Positions 8,314 to 18,583 of a DNA stretch of 64,000 nt are shown here, piece after piece (position 1 is the stretch's first letter; each line of letters begins with the position of its first letter). A program made the translations under genes and the position numbers. Origin of the DNA: SZUA-584 sp964441275 (lineage in GTDB: Bacteria; Bacillota; Clostridia; Christensenellales; SZUA-584); the NCBI GenBank assembly GCA_964441275.1, contig CAYTUG010000006.1, positions 28,328-92,327 of the forward strand, read 5' to 3'. A model generated the notes under the pieces. The model saw nothing but the letters and a program-made list of their open reading frames with translations, was not told the DNA's origin and did no database searches.

Positions 8314-10278
8314 TTGGACTTTAAACTGCATTCAAAGTACAAGCCGGCAGGCAGCCAGCCAAAGGCGATAGATGCGCTTGTGGGCGCTGTTAATTCGGGC
8401 AAAAAAGCGCAGGTGCTTCTTGGCGTTACGGGAAGCGGCAAAACTTTTACTATGGCAAACGTGATAGACAGGCTAAACCGCCCGGTGCTTGTTTTAGCGC
8501 ATAACAAAACGTTGGCAGCGCAGTTGTGCGGCGAATTTCGCGAATACTTTCCCGACAACTCAGTAGAATTCTTTGTAAGTTACTATGATTATTATCAACC
8601 CGAAGCGTATGTGCCCGGCAAAGATTTGTATATTGAAAAGGATGCGAGCGTAAACGACGAGATAGACAGAATGCGGCATAGCGCCACTTGGGCTTTGCAA
8701 GAAAGGCGCGATGTAATTATCGTTGCGTCCGTATCGTGCATATACGCAATAGGCGATCCTGCCGAATACCGCAACTTGAGCATTTCGCTTCGCCCTGACA
8801 CGCATATTAAACGCGACGATTTGTTGGCTAAACTGGTGGATATAAACTATTCTCGGGGCGATGTGGATTTTTCAAGGGGCCGCTTTCGGGTGCGGGGGGA
8901 TACTGTAGAGGTGTTTCCGGCCAGCACTGCGGAAAAAGCTGTGCGGATAGAGTTTTTTGGCGATACGGTTGAGAGGATATTAGAAATAGAAGCTTTAACC
9001 GGCAGGGTTTTAAGCGAGCGGGCGCATTTAGCCATATTCCCGGCTACCCACTACGCAATTGAGCGGGAATCTATGCTTTTGGCGCTTGAGCGGATTAACG
9101 CCGATATGGCTGAACAAATTGACAAATTAAAAGCGCAGGATAAGTTGCTCGAGGCGGAGCGGCTCAAACAGCGCACGGTTTACGATATGGAAATGCTAAG
9201 AGAGCTTGGATATTGCAGCGGAATAGAAAACTATGCGCGCTATTTTGACGGCAGAAAGCCGGGAGACCCGCCATACACCCTTCTTGATTATTTTCCCGAC
9301 GATTATATTATGTTTGTTGACGAATCCCACGTTATGATGCCTCAGGTGCGCGCCATGTACAAGGGGGATTTTTCGCGTAAAGATACGCTTGTCCAATACG
9401 GGTTCAGGCTGCCCGCGGCATATGACAACAGACCGCTAAAATTTGAAGAGTTTACAGAAAGGCAGGGGCAGACGATATATGTGAGCGCAACGCCCGCCGA
9501 TTACGAGCGCAGTTTGGCAGGCGAAGTTGTGGAACAAATCGTAAGGCCTACCGGATTGGTTGACCCTAAGGTTACCGTGCTGCCCGCAAAGGGGCAAGTT
9601 GAACATCTTTTAGGAGAGATAAGGGGCACCGTAAAAAGAGGTTTACGCACATTGGTGACAACATTGACTAAAAAAATGGCGGAGAGGCTGACAGATTATT
9701 ATAAAGAATTGGGCATAAAAGTAAGGTACATGCATTCGGACATAGATACATTGGAGAGAATGGAAATAATACGCGGATTGCGGTTAGGCGAGTTTGACGT
9801 GCTTGTAGGCATTAATTTATTGAGGGAAGGGCTTGATTTGCCCGAAGTTGCGCTTGTTGCGGTGCTCGACGCCGATAAAGAGGGGTTTTTGCGCAACGAC
9901 ACATCGCTGATTCAAACTATCGGCAGGGCGGCTCGCAATGTGGAAGGGCGGGTTTTGTTGTATGCGGATAGCGTAACAGGCTCTATGAGAAGGGCGATAG
10001 ACGAAACGGAACGGCGGCGTGCAATGCAGATAGAGTATAACGAGAGGCACGGCATAACGCCCAAAACAATAGTCAAGCAAGCGCCCGCAATGTTAAAGAT
10101 AACAAAGCCGGTTAAGGACTCGGAAAAGCTTACGTATAATGAAGCAATCAAAAAAGCGGCAATTGTGGAAAAACAAATGAGGCAAGCCGCAATGGAGTTA
10201 GAGTTTGAAGCCGCGGCAGCATTGCGTGACGAGCTGTTCCGCATTAAAGAAATTATAAGAAAAGGGAAACAAGCATAA
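8314..10278 (+). CDS. uvrB: Excinuclease ABC subunit B
   Basis: The 654-residue helicase-like damage-verification subunit of nucleotide excision repair. It shows Walker A GVTGSGKTFTMA near residue 38, the beta-hairpin region YYDYYQPEAYVPG, the DESHVMMPQ helicase motif, a second RecA-like domain (VGINLLREGLDLPEV, QTIGRAARN) and a C-terminal UVR domain that contacts UvrC/UvrA (ELEFEAAAALRDELF). Length is normal. The start is TTG with AAAGAGG ten bases upstream. It is followed four bases later by uvrA, a conserved pair. No LexA box could be identified with confidence in the leader. Confidence 0.98.
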   Translation: MDFKLHSKYKPAGSQPKAIDALVGAVNSGKKAQVLLGVTGSGKTFTMANVIDRLNRPVLVLAHNKTLAAQLCGEFREYFPDNSVEFFVSYYDYYQPEAYVPGKDLYIEKDASVNDEIDRMRHSATWALQERRDVIIVASVSCIYAIGDPAEYRNLSISLRPDTHIKRDDLLAKLVDINYSRGDVDFSRGRFRVRGDTVEVFPASTAEKAVRIEFFGDTVERILEIEALTGRVLSERAHLAIFPATHYAIERESMLLALERINADMAEQIDKLKAQDKLLEAERLKQRTVYDMEMLRELGYCSGIENYARYFDGRKPGDPPYTLLDYFPDDYIMFVDESHVMMPQVRAMYKGDFSRKDTLVQYGFRLPAAYDNRPLKFEEFTERQGQTIYVSATPADYERSLAGEVVEQIVRPTGLVDPKVTVLPAKGQVEHLLGEIRGTVKRGLRTLVTTLTKKMAERLTDYYKELGIKVRYMHSDIDTLERMEIIRGLRLGEFDVLVGINLLREGLDLPEVALVAVLDADKEGFLRNDTSLIQTIGRAARNVEGRVLLYADSVTGSMRRAIDETERRRAMQIEYNERHGITPKTIVKQAPAMLKITKPVKDSEKLTYNEAIKKAAIVEKQMRQAAMELEFEAAAALRDELFRIKEIIRKGKQA

Positions 10279-10282
10279 CGTT

Positions 10283-13102
10283 ATGATTGAATATATAAAG
10301 GTAAAAGGGGCGAGGGAGCATAATTTAAAAGATGTAGACGTACTGATTCCGCGCAACAAATTGGTTGTAATAACCGGCATCTCGGGCAGCGGCAAATCAT
10401 CGCTTGCGTTTGATACAATTTACGCGGAAGGCCAGCGCAGATACGTGGAATCTCTTTCCGCTTATGCGCGCCAATTTTTAGGGCAGATGGATAAGCCGGA
10501 TGTTGATTCTATTGACGGGCTTTCGCCGGCAATATCAATAGACCAGAAGACGACAAGCAAAAACCCGCGTTCAACCGTAGGCACGGTAACCGAGATTCAC
10601 GATTATCTGCGGCTGCTGTTTGCGCGCGCGGGGGAGGTGCACTGCACACGCTGCGGCAAGAAGATTGAGCGTCAAACGGTAGACCAGATTGTTGACGATA
10701 TACTAAAAAGGCCGTCCGGAGACAGAATAATGATATTGGCTCCAGTAGTAAAGGGCAGGAAGGGACGGCACGAAAAGCTGCTCGATGATCTTTCAAAATC
10801 GGGCTATTCGCGGGTTATGGTTGACGGTATAACGTATACCCTCGATGAAGAAATTGTGCTTGATAAGAATAAAAGACATACTATAGATGTGGTTGTAGAC
10901 AGGATTATTCTGTCTGACGATTCGCCTGCGAGGTTGACCGATTCCGTGGAAACCGCGCTTGAACGCGGCGAAGGCGTTATAAAAATAGTCGATTTAGACA
11001 GCAATTTTGAACAAAGCTATTCGCAAAACTATGCGTGCATAGATTGCGGAATAAGCATCGATGAGATATCGCCCCGGTTGTTTTCTTTTAACGCGCCTTA
11101 CGGCGCATGTTCCTATTGCCATGGTTTAGGGACAATTATGAAAGTGGACGAAGATATAGTTGTACCCGATAAGACAAAATCGCTTGCGCAGGGCGCGATA
11201 AAAGCAATGGGCTGGAATTCGGCGTCATCCGATAACTGGGGCACATACTATTTTGTGGGTTTGGCAAAACATTTTGGGTTTGATATGCAAACGCCCTTCA
11301 AAGATTTGAGCGAAAAGGTGCAAAATATAATACTTTACGGTACAAACGGCGAACGGTTCGAGATAGATTATTCTACCGAAAATTCAAAAGGCACTTTCCT
11401 AAACAGCTTTGAAGGCGTAATACCGAGTATTGAGCGGCGTTATATGCAAACCGGGTCCGACATGATGAAAGCCGAATACGAAAAATATATGGCGACTTTG
11501 GTTTGCCCCGCGTGTAACGGTACAAGATATAAAAAAGAGCCTCTCTCCGTGCTTATAGGCGGCAAAAATATCGCTCAAGTATCCGAGATGGCAATAATCG
11601 ACACAATACGGTTTTTTGAAAAACTAAAGCTTACGGACAAGCAAAGACTGATTGCGGACAGGGTGTTAAAAGAGCTGCTATCAAGGCTTAAATTTCTCAA
11701 AAATGTGGGGCTGGCATATTTGACCCTTTCGCGTTCCGCCGGAACTCTTTCGGGGGGAGAAGCCCAGCGCATACGGCTTGCCACTCAAATAGGTTCGGGA
11801 TTAACAGGCGTTTTGTACATACTCGACGAGCCGAGCATAGGGTTGCACCAGAAAGATAATTACAGGCTTATCGAAACGCTAAAAGAGCTTCAGTCTCTCG
11901 GAAACACCCTGATTGTAGTCGAGCACGACGAAGAGACGATGCGCAGTGCGGATTGGCTGATAGACATGGGGCCGGGCGCCGGGCTTCAAGGTGGGCGTGT
12001 TGTCGCCGCGGGCACTTTGCAGCAAATAGAAAATGACCCGAAATCCATTACCGGCCAGTACCTATCGGGGGCGAAGAAAATTAAAGTTCCGGAACAAAGG
12101 CGCAAGCCTGCCGGCTATTTTACTGTGCAAGGAGCGCAGGAAAACAACCTGAAAAACATTGACGCCAAATTTCCTATTGGCGTTATAACGGCTGTAACCG
12201 GCGTATCGGGCAGCGGAAAATCCACTCTTGTTAGCGAGGTGCTGTATAAAGCGTTAGCCAAAAAGATATATAAAGCAAAAGAAAGGCCGGGAAAACACAA
12301 ACAGATTGCGGGCGCGGATAGTATAGACAAAGTTATAAATATAGACCAAAGCCCTATCGGGCGCACGCCCCGCTCAAATCCGGCAACGTATACGGGCGTT
12401 TTTACGCCTGTGAGGGATTTATTTGCGTCCACCAAAGACGCCAAGGTTAAAGGTTTCGGCAAAGGACGATTTTCCTTTAATATCAAAGGCGGAAGATGTG
12501 AGGCGTGCAGGGGAGACGGGATAATTAAAATTGAAATGCACTTTCTGCCCGATGTTTATGTGCCTTGCGAGATATGCAAGGGGGCAAGGTACAATAGGGA
12601 AACGCTTGAGGTTAAATACAAGGGCAAGACCATCCAGCAGGTGCTTGATATGACGGCGCAAGAGGCGCTTGAGTTTTTCGGGAGCATCCCGGCAATAAAA
12701 AACATATTGCAAGTAATATGCGATGTGGGGTTAGGTTATATACGCTTGGGACAGCCTTCGACCACTCTTTCGGGCGGGGAAGCGCAGCGAGTTAAATTGG
12801 CCACTCACCTTTCTAAGCGTCAAACGGGCAGCACTCTTTTTATTTTGGACGAGCCGACAACGGGGCTGCATGCCGCCGATGTAAAAAAGCTTGTTTCAAT
12901 ACTTGCAAGGCTTGCCGATAAGGGCAACACGGTTATTGTAATTGAGCACAACCTCGACGTTATAAAATGCGCCGATTACTGCATAGATTTGGGCCCGGAA
13001 GGCGGCGATAACGGCGGATATATAATTGCGCAGGGCACTCCCGAACAGCTTGCAAATATAAAACAAAGCGCCACGGGAGAGTATCTTAAAAAGGTGCTTT
13101 GA
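10283..13102 (+). CDS. uvrA: Excinuclease ABC subunit A
   Basis: The 939-residue DNA-damage-sensing ABC ATPase. It contains two nucleotide-binding modules: Walker A GISGSGKSSLAF near residue 31 and GVSGSGKSTLVSEV near residue 638, with two LSGGEAQR signatures. Zinc modules are visible as CTRC, CIDC with CSYC, and CEAC with CEIC. Length matches the family. It starts four bases after uvrB stops and is part of the same transcript. UvrA loads UvrB at lesions; uvrC is not in the window. Confidence 0.98.
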   Translation: MIEYIKVKGAREHNLKDVDVLIPRNKLVVITGISGSGKSSLAFDTIYAEGQRRYVESLSAYARQFLGQMDKPDVDSIDGLSPAISIDQKTTSKNPRSTVGTVTEIHDYLRLLFARAGEVHCTRCGKKIERQTVDQIVDDILKRPSGDRIMILAPVVKGRKGRHEKLLDDLSKSGYSRVMVDGITYTLDEEIVLDKNKRHTIDVVVDRIILSDDSPARLTDSVETALERGEGVIKIVDLDSNFEQSYSQNYACIDCGISIDEISPRLFSFNAPYGACSYCHGLGTIMKVDEDIVVPDKTKSLAQGAIKAMGWNSASSDNWGTYYFVGLAKHFGFDMQTPFKDLSEKVQNIILYGTNGERFEIDYSTENSKGTFLNSFEGVIPSIERRYMQTGSDMMKAEYEKYMATLVCPACNGTRYKKEPLSVLIGGKNIAQVSEMAIIDTIRFFEKLKLTDKQRLIADRVLKELLSRLKFLKNVGLAYLTLSRSAGTLSGGEAQRIRLATQIGSGLTGVLYILDEPSIGLHQKDNYRLIETLKELQSLGNTLIVVEHDEETMRSADWLIDMGPGAGLQGGRVVAAGTLQQIENDPKSITGQYLSGAKKIKVPEQRRKPAGYFTVQGAQENNLKNIDAKFPIGVITAVTGVSGSGKSTLVSEVLYKALAKKIYKAKERPGKHKQIAGADSIDKVINIDQSPIGRTPRSNPATYTGVFTPVRDLFASTKDAKVKGFGKGRFSFNIKGGRCEACRGDGIIKIEMHFLPDVYVPCEICKGARYNRETLEVKYKGKTIQQVLDMTAQEALEFFGSIPAIKNILQVICDVGLGYIRLGQPSTTLSGGEAQRVKLATHLSKRQTGSTLFILDEPTTGLHAADVKKLVSILARLADKGNTVIVIEHNLDVIKCADYCIDLGPEGGDNGGYIIAQGTPEQLANIKQSATGEYLKKVL

Positions 13103-13207
13103 CATATTGCCCGTATCGTATTTTATAATAATGCTTTTTGAAACGCAGCCTCACACAAACGCACAGGTCAAATAATAAAACGGCAACGAAATTAGCTGTT
13201 TATTTTG

Positions 13208-13236
13208 TTGTAGTTCGCATGTATAAATGCTATCAT
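13208..13236 (+). promoter_or_regulatory. Probable promoter of the first sulfatase-like gene
   Basis: TTGTAG (13208-13213), a 17-bp spacer and TATCAT (13231-13236) with an upstream TG dinucleotide (extended -10). Confidence 0.45.
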
Positions 13237-13273
13237 CAAATACAAAAGAGACAAACAGACAATGGGGGGTTTT

Positions 13274-14761
13274 ATGGGCGATAGCTTTAAAGATAGGCTG
13301 GGCAAGGTTATAAGAACAATTGTAGATATAGTTTTTGTAATGTTTTGCGCAAGCTTTTTTATGTTTTTCCTTTTCTTTGGCAACCTTGACGAACTAACTT
13401 TCTTTGAAATATTGCCTTTCATTCTTATTTTTTCTTCTTTGGGTTGGGTTTTATATTTAGTGCTGCGCATTAGCCTAAAAAAGCGCAAGAAAGCCGCTTT
13501 GATTTCCGGGGCAGTGACGTGCATACTTTTTAACGCAGGCAGATTGACCGAACCGCTCGGCTATGTTGCTGTATTACTGCTTACCATATTTTCAATCGCT
13601 GCAGTAACTGTTATTTCAGTCAGGTTTATATCCGAGGCAGCGTCGGCGAAAATAGTGTTATTCGCTACTATTTTCGTTACTGCGCTTTTGCTGTTTAACA
13701 CGGTGATTTCGCTGCCACAGTTTTCAACGAACAAACGGCTGTCCGAACAGGCAAAAGCAAAAGCCGCCGCACAGCAGGAAATCAAAGTGCCCGAAAAATA
13801 TGTGAACGGCGATATTGAACTGCCCAACTTCTATATATTTATATTTGACGAGCTTGCGGGCGCAAAGTGTATGCAACAGGTATACAATTACGATAACGCT
13901 TTTTTCTATGAAAATATGCGCGAACTCGGTTTTGCGGTTTCGGAAAACAGCACCAACTATAAACAGTTTACTATGGAATGTTTATCGGGGCTGTTTAATT
14001 TAGATTATATTTTCAGTTATGATTCCGATGGCTATTTGGCTTGTGACCAACAGTTTAAAAACGCAAGGTTTTTCAGCATAATGAAGGAAATGGGCTACAC
14101 TCTTTACGAAACAGAGGTCTCTGGATTTGTGGATTTCGAGCCCCGTTACAGATATTATGCAAATAAAGAATACCGCACCACGGAAGACGGACGCACAACT
14201 TTAGACTTAATTCTTGACTGGTCTGTTTTTGGAAGGCCGGTTCAGGAGCTTAATATATTCAGTTCCATGTATGAAAAATATAACGAAATGTTCGCACACT
14301 ATATGTCTCCAAAAAGCTATGCTTATAGGAATGCGTTCACGTTTGCGTACGTTTGCTGCCCGCATGCGCCTTTTATTTACGACATAAACGGAGAACGCGT
14401 GGATGATGCAAACAGGATGAACTGGTCGGACCCTAAATATTTTCTTGAGCAATATGAGTACATGTGCGGGCAAATTACCGATATAATGCAATCGGTAATT
14501 CAATACGACCCCGAATCAATTATTATTGTGCTTTCGGACCATGGCGTTAAACAAAACAAGCACCTTTGGGATGGCCCCGTTACAGATTACGCACAGTCGG
14601 TTGATACTTTTTTTGCGGTTTATGCAGGCGGCAGCGATTCATTGACCGATATTACAAACCTATGCGGCGCTGGCATATTAAGAAAAGTGCTCAATACGCA
14701 ATTTGGTTTTAACTTAAGCCCGGTATCCCCGCCGGAAGGGTTGGGACAATTGCTCGATTAA
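13274..14761 (+). CDS. Sulfatase/LtaS-like membrane phosphotransferase or hydrolase, paralogue 1
   Basis: A membrane protein of about 495 residues with four N-terminal hydrophobic helices (up to about residue 155) and an extracytoplasmic alkaline-phosphatase-superfamily domain of the sulfatase type. Active-site landmarks are present: NFYIFIFDE (metal ligand acidic pair), a Thr in KQFTMECL aligned with the Thr nucleophile of its paralogues, the PHAPF histidine, and VLSDHG (metal-binding Asp-His). The family transfers or cleaves phospho- or sulfo-esters; LtaS adds glycerol phosphate to lipoteichoic acid. The substrate here is unknown. I took ATG 13274, placed just after a G6 ribosome site, as in its paralogues; ATG 13262 is an alternative. 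First gene of a five-gene envelope cluster. Confidence 0.82.
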   Translation: MGDSFKDRLGKVIRTIVDIVFVMFCASFFMFFLFFGNLDELTFFEILPFILIFSSLGWVLYLVLRISLKKRKKAALISGAVTCILFNAGRLTEPLGYVAVLLLTIFSIAAVTVISVRFISEAASAKIVLFATIFVTALLLFNTVISLPQFSTNKRLSEQAKAKAAAQQEIKVPEKYVNGDIELPNFYIFIFDELAGAKCMQQVYNYDNAFFYENMRELGFAVSENSTNYKQFTMECLSGLFNLDYIFSYDSDGYLACDQQFKNARFFSIMKEMGYTLYETEVSGFVDFEPRYRYYANKEYRTTEDGRTTLDLILDWSVFGRPVQELNIFSSMYEKYNEMFAHYMSPKSYAYRNAFTFAYVCCPHAPFIYDINGERVDDANRMNWSDPKYFLEQYEYMCGQITDIMQSVIQYDPESIIIVLSDHGVKQNKHLWDGPVTDYAQSVDTFFAVYAGGSDSLTDITNLCGAGILRKVLNTQFGFNLSPVSPPEGLGQLLD

Positions 14762-14797
14762 CATTTATGTGCAATAAATTACGTTTAGGTTCTTTTA

Positions 14798-14827
14798 TTG
14801 ACAAGGTATATGGATTTAGTATATATT
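14798..14827 (+). promoter_or_regulatory. Promoter of sulfatase-like paralogue 2
   Basis: TTGACA (14798-14803) and TATATA/TATATT (starting 14820 or 14822; spacer 16 or 18 bp). The surrounding bases down to GAGGGGG match the region before paralogue 3. Confidence 0.65.
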
Positions 14828-14853
14828 TTTAAATTGTGAGGGGGAAACTTCCA

Positions 14854-16611
<1,758 letters not shown>

Positions 16612-16687
16612 AAAGCCAAAGCTATACGGCAAATTGGATGCGGCCAATTGATTCGGGGCAGGCTAAAATGGCTTATTTCGTGCTGTA

Positions 16688-16716
16688 TTGACAAAGAATG
16701 CGATACGGTATATATT
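16688..16716 (+). promoter_or_regulatory. Promoter of sulfatase-like paralogue 3
   Basis: TTGACA (16688-16693), a 17-bp spacer and TATATT (16711-16716). The box order and flanks resemble the promoter of paralogue 2, so the promoter was duplicated along with the gene. Confidence 0.7.
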
Positions 16717-16741
16717 TTTTTATTATGAGGGGGGGCCGCCT

Positions 16742-18541
16742 ATGGAAATGCAACCGGACAAAAGGGTAAAAGTGTTTAAGCATAAACTAAACAACCCAAG
16801 TTCACACGAACAAAATAAAGGCGGACGGTCTAATACAAAAACCCAATCCCAAGCTTTAAGCAGGGCGGAAAGAAAAAAGCATTCAAAAGGCCCTTTTGCT
16901 ATGGAATTAGTTTTTTCGATACTGCTGCTTTCGTCTATGTGTGCGCTTCGCACAGTACAGGTTTACGCTAATAACACCGAATTAGTCTCGTTCGCCGATT
17001 TAGGTAATTCCATATGGTTATCAACTTTGATTAGCTTAACGGCGTTTGCGTTATTGAGAATATTTCTGCGCAAGCCTTATTTTGCCTGCGTTTTGGTTGC
17101 ATTCGGCACATTTCTTGCCGTCAATTTTAGCTGGCTGATAGATGCGGCGCGTTTGATTAAAAACGAATACGACTTCGCGGTTGTTGTAGGTTTGCTGTTA
17201 TACATTATCATTATTACTGGTTTCGTATTCCTTTTGCGGATGTTATACAAAAAAGGGCTAAACATATGTATATTTGCAAGAATACTTTCTGTAACATTTA
17301 CCTGCTTGGTTATTTTCAACATTGTGCTTGCGTCAGTCGCTTCCGGGCAGACCGATTTGGCGGAAAAACCGGAAGATGAAATACCCGTTGTTGCTTATAA
17401 AACGCCGGCTATAGTAAAGCCGGCTGCAATACCAAGCGAACCGGACGGCGTCAAACCTTTTGGGTTGCCAAACGTTTATTTCTTTGTATTGGACGAATAC
17501 GGAACATTTGACATGATGTCGAAATATTACGATTATGATAACAAAACTTTTTATGACTTTCTTACCGCGCAAGGGTTTAGCGTGTCGCGCGAAAGTTACG
17601 GGACGGACAATCAAACCGCAAACTGTTTTACCGACTTGTTAAATATTGAATATATGTCTAAAAACATTTCTAAAAACGAACGGCAAAAGGCAATTAAAAA
17701 TGCGAAACTGTTTAAAATATTTTCCGACCTTGGATATTATCAATATCAGGTAGCCAACAGCAAATATTTTCCGGGCATACAAAGCCTTGACATTGGCATA
17801 AGCCAAATAGATTCTGACGACGAGGATCCGAACCGTTTCGGGGATCAGGCCGCTTCGGATGTGGCAAATGACTCTATCTTCGGCGCGCTTGCGGAACTTA
17901 TGGGCGGCGGTGACAGCGACTCAAAGGTTGATGCGGACAAACTAAACAAATGGGGTTTTTATCCTTCCGACTATATTCGGGAAACAAAAGAGTTTAAAAA
18001 GCATAAAAGCAAGAAAAAAGCGGATGCCATTTTAAAAGTATTTGATTATTTTGAAAACCCGGCAAATTATGGTGAAAATTCGCCTCGCGTAGTTTACGCC
18101 TATATGTTGGCAACCCATGTTCCGTTTGTTTTTGACGAATACGGCGGCATAATAGCGTTTAATGATTATCGCAACTGGGAAAATAAAAACGTTTACTTAA
18201 ACCAATATAAATTTGTAAGTAAACATCTTATGGTCAGCCTGCTAACCATAATTCAAAACGACCCGGAAAGCATTATTATAATAATGTCCGACCACGGCAT
18301 ACGTCATCACGCGGACTGCACAAAAAAGCATACATTTTATATAAACAACAAGGATTCGTGCCGCATTATGAATGCGGTGTACATAAAGGGAGAAAAACAT
18401 AACATTGAAGGGCTTTCGGGTATAAATACGCTGCGTTATATACTAAGCCAATACGAAGGGCAAAGCTATCCGCAGGTGGAAGACCCGATAAATTCGGGCT
18501 CTCCCGACAATTTGCGCGGGATAATACCCAAGCCAAGATAA
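16742..18541 (+). CDS. Sulfatase/LtaS-like membrane protein, paralogue 3
   Basis: A 599-residue member of the same family as the two genes before it: a charged cytoplasmic N-terminus, four membrane helices (about residues 50-200), a short Pro-rich linker and an outer sulfatase-type domain. Active-site landmarks are FFVLDEYGTF, the Thr in DNQTANCF, THVPFVFDEYGG and IMSDHGIRHH. A central acidic, Gly-rich insertion (about residues 355-400, around LMGGGDSDSK) separates it from paralogue 2, yet their C-termini are nearly the same. ATG 16742 has a very strong GAGGGGGGG ribosome site. It sits 42 bases before the YidC fusion gene and may be co-transcribed with it. Confidence 0.83.
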   Translation: MEMQPDKRVKVFKHKLNNPSSHEQNKGGRSNTKTQSQALSRAERKKHSKGPFAMELVFSILLLSSMCALRTVQVYANNTELVSFADLGNSIWLSTLISLTAFALLRIFLRKPYFACVLVAFGTFLAVNFSWLIDAARLIKNEYDFAVVVGLLLYIIIITGFVFLLRMLYKKGLNICIFARILSVTFTCLVIFNIVLASVASGQTDLAEKPEDEIPVVAYKTPAIVKPAAIPSEPDGVKPFGLPNVYFFVLDEYGTFDMMSKYYDYDNKTFYDFLTAQGFSVSRESYGTDNQTANCFTDLLNIEYMSKNISKNERQKAIKNAKLFKIFSDLGYYQYQVANSKYFPGIQSLDIGISQIDSDDEDPNRFGDQAASDVANDSIFGALAELMGGGDSDSKVDADKLNKWGFYPSDYIRETKEFKKHKSKKKADAILKVFDYFENPANYGENSPRVVYAYMLATHVPFVFDEYGGIIAFNDYRNWENKNVYLNQYKFVSKHLMVSLLTIIQNDPESIIIIMSDHGIRHHADCTKKHTFYINNKDSCRIMNAVYIKGEKHNIEGLSGINTLRYILSQYEGQSYPQVEDPINSGSPDNLRGIIPKPR

Positions 18542-18583
18542 GCGTTTTAGCGGTTATATAAGAACATTTTTAAGGAACAACCT